Under the pieces are notes generated by a model that made no database searches, was not told where the DNA came from, and saw only the letters and a program-made list of their open reading frames with translations. From Uranotaenia lowii (lineage: Eukaryota > Arthropoda > Insecta > Diptera > Culicidae), in the NCBI RefSeq assembly GCF_029784155.1, contig NC_073692.1, forward strand, positions 334,561,131 to 334,625,130: a DNA stretch of 64,000 bases, given 5' to 3'. Both the position numbers and the translations under genes were made by a program. Below, piece by piece: positions 57,810-64,000 of the stretch (position 1 is its first letter; each line of letters opens with the position of its first letter).

Positions 57810-58219
57810 TAAGGTTACCAGATTGTCCAGTTTTGCCCGGATATTAAAAACAATATTTGACAACAGTCCGGTTCGACCCGGTTGCCTCGATTTCATTAAA
57901 AAATGTATGGTTTTAGCCTGGATTTGCTCACATAATTTCTCTAAAACAAAAAATAAATCAAATTGTGATGTAAAAATTTTCATTTATTCGCCAAAAACGT
58001 AATTTTTTGAACAAGATTTATAAAAATAGTCATGAAATGTTTTTTTAAAGCCCAAAATACAATTGTATAAATTTTGGGTTTTGTCCAAATTTGCCCAGAT
58101 ATTGCCCGGATTCCGGATCGACAATTTGAAATTAAATGTCCGGATTTTGATAGCTTTCAGATGAAATAGCTCGGATTTGTCCGCCTCGGATACATGCTGA
58201 AAACATTTAGGCAATCTAA
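57810..58219. mobile_element. CCGGAT-motif repeat, copy 3 (410 bp)
   Basis: It begins TAAGGTTACCAGATTGTCC and ends CCTCGGATACATGCTG...GGCAATCTAA, with the same block order as copies at 19946 and 23794. CCCGGAT and TCCGG cores recur at least seven times. It is more diverged than the other two. Confidence 0.7.
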
Positions 58220-59228
58220 GCTCAAAACCTGTTGGATTGGTATAAATCTCCTTAATTAAAATAATCCAAATTAAGTAGAAATACATGAGTGGTACTTTCT
58301 TTGCCACGCTTTTTTTTGTTCATATTTTTGTCCATTAAACAATTAAAAAAAAAATATAGTAGAAAATATTGACGATTTTCAATTATGGATATTTATACAA
58401 GCCGAACTCATAGTGATGCTATTCTTGTTTTGGTTACCGAGATATTATATTCCTCTTTTTTTTTTAAAGTTCAAAATCGGCTAATATTTTCAATAAATTC
58501 TCATAATGGTAAACAGTTAAAAAATAAAACAAAATCTGAATCTTTAAAATAAATAGAAATGGTAAAAAAACTACATGCACTTTTGGATTCAGTGCCCTCA
58601 AATTAATCAAATTCAGCTCTTAAATTTGAAGTTCGGGAAAGGATTAATATTGTTAACATGCGTTACTGATTGAAACTTAAAATTAATTTTGCTTAAAACT
58701 CTGTAGAATTTCCTGCATATGTGAGTGCAGCAGTGTTTGTCAAAAAAGCGCTAACCCGCTAATCACTCGCTATTTCGCTTACTTTTTGTTAGTGGTTTAT
58801 TATTGCCGATGGATTTTGATTAAGCTAGCGAATTGTCCCGCTATTTTTTGGTTCCGCTAATTAATGAACGCTTAATTCAATGTTTTTTTATTCATGGATT
58901 ATTACTGATCGAAATATATTTTATTTGGCTGAGGAGACAATCCGATTCAAGTGGTTAGCGATGTTTGTATCCTTTAATCAGCTTATTGTTTTTTTTACAC
59001 TTTACAACATGAATATGTTGAGAAAAAATTAGTTGTCATTGGAACAAGTTTTATTGACCTCGAAGACGCCAAGATGCCAAGAAATTTTGTACAATAGTTT
59101 TAATTTGGTAAACAGTAAAAGAAATGTAGTAGTTTATAAGGTTTTATAATTGCTTATAAAATTTTGATTCATTGAAATTTAACTGAATTAAGCTTAAAAT
59201 GTGAAAAGAACCTTCGAGGAAAAATTTA

Positions 59229-60288
59229 GGGGAGAATGAGGATACTTGATCCCTGAGGATAGATGATTTCTGTGCTATATCTCGGAACCCGAATGTCTTA
59301 CATATATCATGTACATATATACATGTTCTGGAAAAATGTGCCAAATGGAAAAAAACAACAATGCTGTTATCTCGGTAATTTTCGAATATTTTATTTTTCG
59401 TGTAATTGAACTTTGTTTGAAAATTTACCATATTTTCAAAGCACCAGTAAACTCCCATTTTTTAAGAAAAAGTTTTCCAAAATGTCTGTTATGATTTTAA
59501 TTGATCCCTAGATTCCAAAAAGATGTATATCTCTTCTGAATGGATCTTGATCATTGGTTATCACGAAATTACTTATATTTGTCCAATAACTAATGCTTAT
59601 CTAGTAGTTTTCTGTTCAATAGTACTCAAAATACTGTATTCATCTTAAAACTAGAAAATTGCAGTATGCAATAACCTTATTGTAGTAGAAAAAATTTAAA
59701 AATTCACTTCGTCTGAAACTAACGAACTGCGAAATGAGAACTTATATGGGAAAAAATAGTCAAAGGAACTTTAATCTTTGGACTTTGCTAGATTATTGCC
59801 TAGGATCAGGGCACCCTGAATTAAGGATCAAATCTCCTTAAGGATCAAGTGGTCGGGATTCGACCAGACCGAACAGAACGCCATTTATGTGAAATTATTT
59901 TCATCAAGAGGCTAAATCCTCAACGTTTATGAGCCAAAATCAATAGTTTTTAATGCAAAGTATTCTTTTCAGTCAAAAATACTCGCTTTTTCGATCTAGA
60001 ATAGAAATTGTTCGAGATTTCGTTTCGGTTATTTTATAATTTTATAATTCTTTTGGCGGTTAGTTCAGTCTGGTCGAAGCCCGGTCAAGTATCCTTCAAC
60101 TTAAAAAATATTACAGTTTTATTCGTCTCACGAAAATGCTTCTAGTTCATTTACGGTTTCATGTATCGTTCTAACTTTTGGAACATATACACTTGAATTT
60201 ACACGCTGTCAGAAAATGCAAAAGGCGGCGAGTTCAAAAAAGATGTGTTGAAAATAAGAAATAGGGATCAAATATCCCTATTCTCCTT
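59229..60288. mobile_element. 1060-bp TIR element with repeated GATCAAGT motifs (copy B), TA-flanked
   Basis: Its ends match those of copy A (21018-21988): GGGGAGAATGAGGATACTTG on the left and ATCCCTATTCTCC on the right, with TA outside (59227-59228 and 60289-60290). It is collinear with copy A except for a 232-bp insertion at 59851-60082. It has no coding capacity. Confidence 0.8.
59851..60082. mobile_element. 232-bp MITE nested in copy B
   Basis: Inverted ends of about 28 bp (GATTCGACCAGACCGAAC on the left, GTTCAGTCTGGTCGAAGCCC-like on the right) are absent from copy A at the same point. The flanks GATCAAGT (59843-59850) and GGTCAAGT (60083-60090) look like an 8-bp duplication with one change, which suggests a hAT-type mobiliser. 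Confidence 0.7.
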
Positions 60289-61045
60289 TATATGTTCGTA
60301 TGCAGTGAGAGTTAAGTACCTAGTAGAAAACTTAAAAAAAACAGTACTTTCTTTTGACTTCAAAGATCAATTCTTATGAGAAAATATTATCATAGAATAA
60401 ATTGACATGTTAAGCTGTGAACTAAATTGGTCATTAAGCCTTCGATTTAGGTTCGTATAGAAATTGTAAGAAGATCCACGGTTAGAAACGTGGAATAATA
60501 AGAATTCTTAAGAATTCTTAAGAATTTAATTTAAGGCACATCTTTTCCGTATGTTTGGATAACGCACCGCTTTAAGCCTACTCGCATTCTGAAAAACAAA
60601 ACAAAACAAAATAATTTTACTATTTAGGCTAAGTACTTTCATAAAAATCCTTCCTAGCTATTATTTTAGGGGCTTAGATTCAGAAGGATTTAAGTGACCA
60701 AATTATTGTTTCGAGAAAACGATCTTCAAAATTCAAGGTGGCGGTATTTTTTCTTTGTTTTTAAAAATGATGTAAATTAAGATATGAAGAATCGATTGGT
60801 ATACTTAACTTGATATCGATGATTATCCCACATATCCCTCTGAGTCTGAGGGCTTCAAATGATTTTTCGTTTTGTTGTGGAAGTTTTGAATAACTGCATT
60901 TGCATTATCTGGTGTAATACAAAAAATTTATACCTCTTCGTTTTTTTTAGTCAACAGTAAGCGGTTAGCAATTAGCGCTTTCAACTTAAAGCGATAATTT
61001 TTACAGTACATTTTATCTGTTTTAATTAGCGATCGCTAACATTGA

Positions 61046-62640
61046 CCGATTAACCGATTGAATTGGAGGGGCTGTTTTTCGAGTCAGATATGCCAAACAC
61101 TGGAATGCAGTGATATGAGAATTGCCGGTTTTTGATACAATACCATAACTCTTACAGGATTTAATGATCCATTTTGATGACTTCAGATAAAAATTGTAAC
61201 GTGAAATGGACTTCAAATATTTTTATAGAATATGTGATGATGCAAACGTTTTTTAATAAAGCTTATTTTTAATTTTCATGTAGAAGTTTTCTGCTTTGAT
61301 TTGTTTGAATATTTTTTTTTTTTAATGGCTCTGATTTCCCTTGAAAAATGATAAAGTTATGTGCTTTTGTAGAATGATTTCAATTTTTTAGGAAGTTTAG
61401 AAAATTCACAAAAAATCATGTGTTTATAAGTCGCAATACAAAATCATTTATAACTTATGGGGAGTAAAAAACCTCCTTATGAGACATTTAAAGCTTCCAC
61501 TTCAGTCAGCCCTGACTTCGATCAAATATCATACATTTCAGGACAAATAAATTTATTTTCAATCCCTTCATTACCCATCATTGCGGGCGGGGCACATATT
61601 TTGTCCATTTATCGTTGGTCGAGGATGTCGGTTCGCCATATCATAAGGCCCAACCCTTTACAGACAAATTCTCGAAACCTAATGGCACTTACGCGACGCG
61701 ATGTCAGGTAAATATGGCCAATAAGCAAACTAAACTCACGTGCCTCCCGCGTATCTTGTTATCTATAAATCAATTCACCGAACCGTAATCGTGGGGCAGA
61801 GAAAAAAAACCGCTCGAAATTGCCCATAAGCAAAAGCCATTATGGGACCACTTAGCATATCTTTCTCGCGCCATCTCAACGCTTCCCCTCGATAGCACGC
61901 TTCTTTTTCGGTTTTCTCACTAGTATTTCACGACGATGCAGCGGTTGTTTAGTGAAATTTAGTGCGGACGTGCGTGGCGAATTCAGACATTTTGCTGCTT
62001 CAAACGTCACACTTCGGTCTTCTCTGGTTGGTTATCGCCCGGCAGAATCTGACGGCTGCTGGCATCTTTTGGAGATATGTATGTATGTACGTCGACCTGT
62101 TGTCGTATGAGAATCGGGACGTTCGGCGAATATGTTTACAAACTTATCTATATGTTTTCATATGTATACTTATGGCGAGAATGTACGCATGAATGGGCTC
62201 GATAAAAAGAGCTGTGAAGATATTAAAGATGCTGGCGGGAACGAAGTGATGAAACTGCCGGAAATTACATGTTTAAGTGCTAGAATCATTGCCATTGGAA
62301 AATTTGAAATCTTCACGTAAAGCTTAACACAAATTTAAAAGATTGATTTTTTTTTGCGTTTTACAGCCTACAAATATTCATTGAGCATAAAATTTTTTTA
62401 ATTATATCAAATAGAGTTGTTTTAAAACCTGATCAAAAACAGCCGCAAATGAGTTCACAAAAAAGGAAATTTTTGAGTTTTTCGATGAAACTTTAACATT
62501 TTCTAACAAGAATATCTTCTTTGAAAATGAGAAACGATTCTGAAACACTAAGTTTAATAGCAATCGGAAAAAATACAGCAGTGTTACTAATACGCGAATG
62601 ATTGAATTTAACTTCACAAATCATGACTTTTGTAAAAAAA
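61046..62640. other. non-coding region with a G/C-balanced island 61490-62290
   Basis: The island reads like unique DNA and includes GCCCATAAGCAAAAGCCATT, TTATCTATAAATCAATTCACC and AATGGCACTTACGCGACGCG stretches. No frame looks coding (open frames up to 84 codons on plus). It could be a cis-regulatory element or untranslated exon. CAG/GTAAAT near 61708 is a possible donor. Confidence 0.35.
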
Positions 62641-62644
62641 TTAA

Positions 62645-62790
62645 CCCTTCATTTCATGTTTTTTTTCTCGAAGAAAATGTCAAGAAAAAAAAACGACGAG
62701 TATGTATATGAAGAGAAAAATAATGAAATATTTTATTTTCACATATTTCGGGTACTAAGCAAAAATAATATTGTTGCAAATTTGAATGCA
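62645..62790. repeat. diverged third copy of the piggyBac-like MITE
   Basis: TTAA (62641-62644) is followed by CCCTTCATTTCATG. Later blocks GACGAGTATG, TATTTTATTTTCACA and ATTGTTGCAAATTTG come in the same order as in 54273-54425. The right terminal CTTTATGAAACGAAGGG is missing, so this copy is truncated. Confidence 0.5.
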
Positions 62791-62799
62791 AAGAAGAAT

Positions 62800-63430
62800 C
62801 AATTGGAATCTGGTTGTAACCTTTTCATGAGTAGGCATCTCGAAGAATTTGACCTCTTAAATTCGGTTTTAACATAATTTTCTTTGTCTATCAGAACACA
62901 TCTGTCACATTGCGTAAAAACCGGTTGCACAGATTGCGATCCATGGAACTGCTCATTTTAAGTTATTTGCTGGGTATCTAATAGACAGGAAACACTTTTT
63001 GCCGGCCGGAAAAGGATTAACTTCATAGTTAAAGGGTCTGAATTAAATAATCCCAAATAACCATAGAGATTTTACCATAGTTGAGATCAAGGGTTCCACT
63101 ACGATGCTTGGGTTGAACTTCGTGAGCATCATAGATAGGTTTTTTTTATACGTTTTAACCATTTTGGCCAAAAAAAGTTAAGAAAAAGTTCATGAGTTTT
63201 AAAATCAACTATGAAGAATTTCTAAGGCGATTGTGCAAAATTATTTTCATCATGACTTTTTGAATCTTAAATATCTCAAACACACGTTAATTTAAAAATC
63301 TGAAAAAATAGGCAAGACAGTCCTTTTTATAAACAACACAACTCTGCTAAATTTATGCATATCTGAGCTGAAGTAACGTAACAATCACCGAAATCAAGTG
63401 CCTGGATACTAAATAATCATAGCTTTAGTT
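62800..63430 (-). mobile_element. diverged copy 2 of the 2.77-kb TIR element
   Basis: Read on the minus strand from 63430, it follows 2770 onward. They share CTATGATTATTTAGTATCC, AAAAAGGACTGTCTTGCC, ATAATTTTGCACAA and ACTCATGAAAAGGTTACAACCAGATTCC in the same order. The distal inverted repeat is lost near 62800, so the copy is truncated. Confidence 0.75.
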
Positions 63431-63457
63431 TAAGCACGAAGAACCGCCTCGCGCGCG

Positions 63458-63461
<4 letters not shown>

Positions 63462-63537
<76 letters not shown>
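63462..63537. repeat. (TG)n microsatellite, ~76 bp
   Basis: It is an uninterrupted TG/GT run of about 37 units, preceded by GCGCGCGC. It lies about 30 bp outside the end of the neighbouring TIR element. Confidence 0.98.
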
Positions 63538-63539
<2 letters not shown>

Positions 63540-64000
63540 GTGACCAATACTATGCTATGATATTCTTCCTCAAACAATGCAAGAATAATTCAAATTTCAA
63601 AGAATTTTTCGACTAGGTATTTGAATATTCAATTCTAAATTTTTTGCCACCAGTTTTTCGTACAACATATTAACTTTTGAAAATACGTCTTCTAATCTTT
63701 GGAATGGAGCTGTATTATTATAAAGAATCCTTTAGTAACAAATTAAATCTTCGAATTTCTTGAAAAAACTGGTGAACTTATTTTTTTTTTCTATTTGAAC
63801 ATAGAGTAAGTTAACAGAGTAAGAGTACACAAAAAATATGAAATTCCCTGCTATTCAAGTAAATTTTGTTATCGAAAATCAATTTTTATATAAAAAATTC
63901 TGCATATGATTAAAAAAAATGATTTTTCATTGAAAAATGACAAAACAAGCTAAAATTTCACTTCAAACTTATTGTTTTTAGCTGAGTTATTAATTCAAAA
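63538..64000. other. AT-rich non-coding edge of window
   Basis: Nothing recognisable. Confidence 0.5.

Larger units (their letters stand above)
58738..61045. mobile_element. possible CGCTAA-motif element carrying nested insertions
   Basis: The segment 58757-58870 has many GCGCTAA, CCGCTAAT and CGCTATT motifs, and 60960-61040 has the same core as TTAGCG and AGCGATCGCTAA. Outer text GTCAA...AGCG is roughly inverted between the two ends. Between them lies the complete GATCAAGT-motif element at 59229-60288. The outer borders are approximate. Confidence 0.4.

Overview
The window looks like AT-rich eukaryotic, insect-type DNA. It most resembles a mosquito or another lower dipteran: a BEL/Pao retrotransposon, LINEs with short tandem-repeat 3' tails, tRNA-headed SINE-like units, many foldback MITEs and long AT-rich non-coding stretches. 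There are no operons, rRNA genes or CRISPR arrays. The species cannot be named from sequence alone. No host gene is firmly recognised; the only coding regions I am sure of belong to transposable elements.

Layout. 0-2.5 kb: mixed-composition DNA with weak candidate exons of a minus-strand host gene. 2.8-4.9 kb: three terminal-inverted-repeat (TIR) elements. 6.3-7.3 kb: a tRNA-like unit, one arm of a MITE that recurs at 38.6-41.1 kb, and a 205-bp palindrome. 7.58-14.17 kb: a complete BEL/Pao LTR retrotransposon with 329-bp LTRs differing at one base, a 5-bp target duplication, a primer-binding site matching tRNA-His, and one uninterrupted 1757-residue gag-pol ORF. 16.4-24.3 kb: a TIR element rich in TTCCCGG, a SINE-like unit, two copies of a CCGGAT-rich repeat and a GATCAAGT-motif TIR element. 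24.47-24.99 kb: a solo LTR with perfect 5-bp duplication. 26.7-27.9 kb: a 9-bp satellite. 30.7-32.4 kb: a non-autonomous hAT element with 8-bp duplication. 36.3-37.7 kb: a 5'-truncated, frameshifted LINE. 38.6-41.1 kb: a foldback MITE with 8-bp duplication, split by a 1.5-kb retroposon with its own 19-bp duplication. 42.6-46.2 kb: two more TA-flanked TIR elements. 46.4-47.7 kb: a 143-bp tandem array inside a probable mobile unit. 49.1-52.6 kb: a LINE insertion whose two parts lie in opposite orientations between one pair of 13-bp duplications, the signature of twin priming. 53.1-56.8 kb: two tandem copies of a segment, each with private MITE insertions. 57.8-63.4 kb: more TIR elements, nested up to three deep, and a (TG)n tract at 63.5 kb.

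Two things stand out. The first is the twin-primed LINE, whose target site contains the start codon of a 68-codon flanking ORF. The second is a recurring design in several otherwise dissimilar TIR elements: a short G/C-rich core motif in the terminal repeats that reappears several times inside an otherwise AT-rich, non-coding body, with TA at the borders of the clearest cases. That second point is a hypothesis drawn from reading, not an established family.
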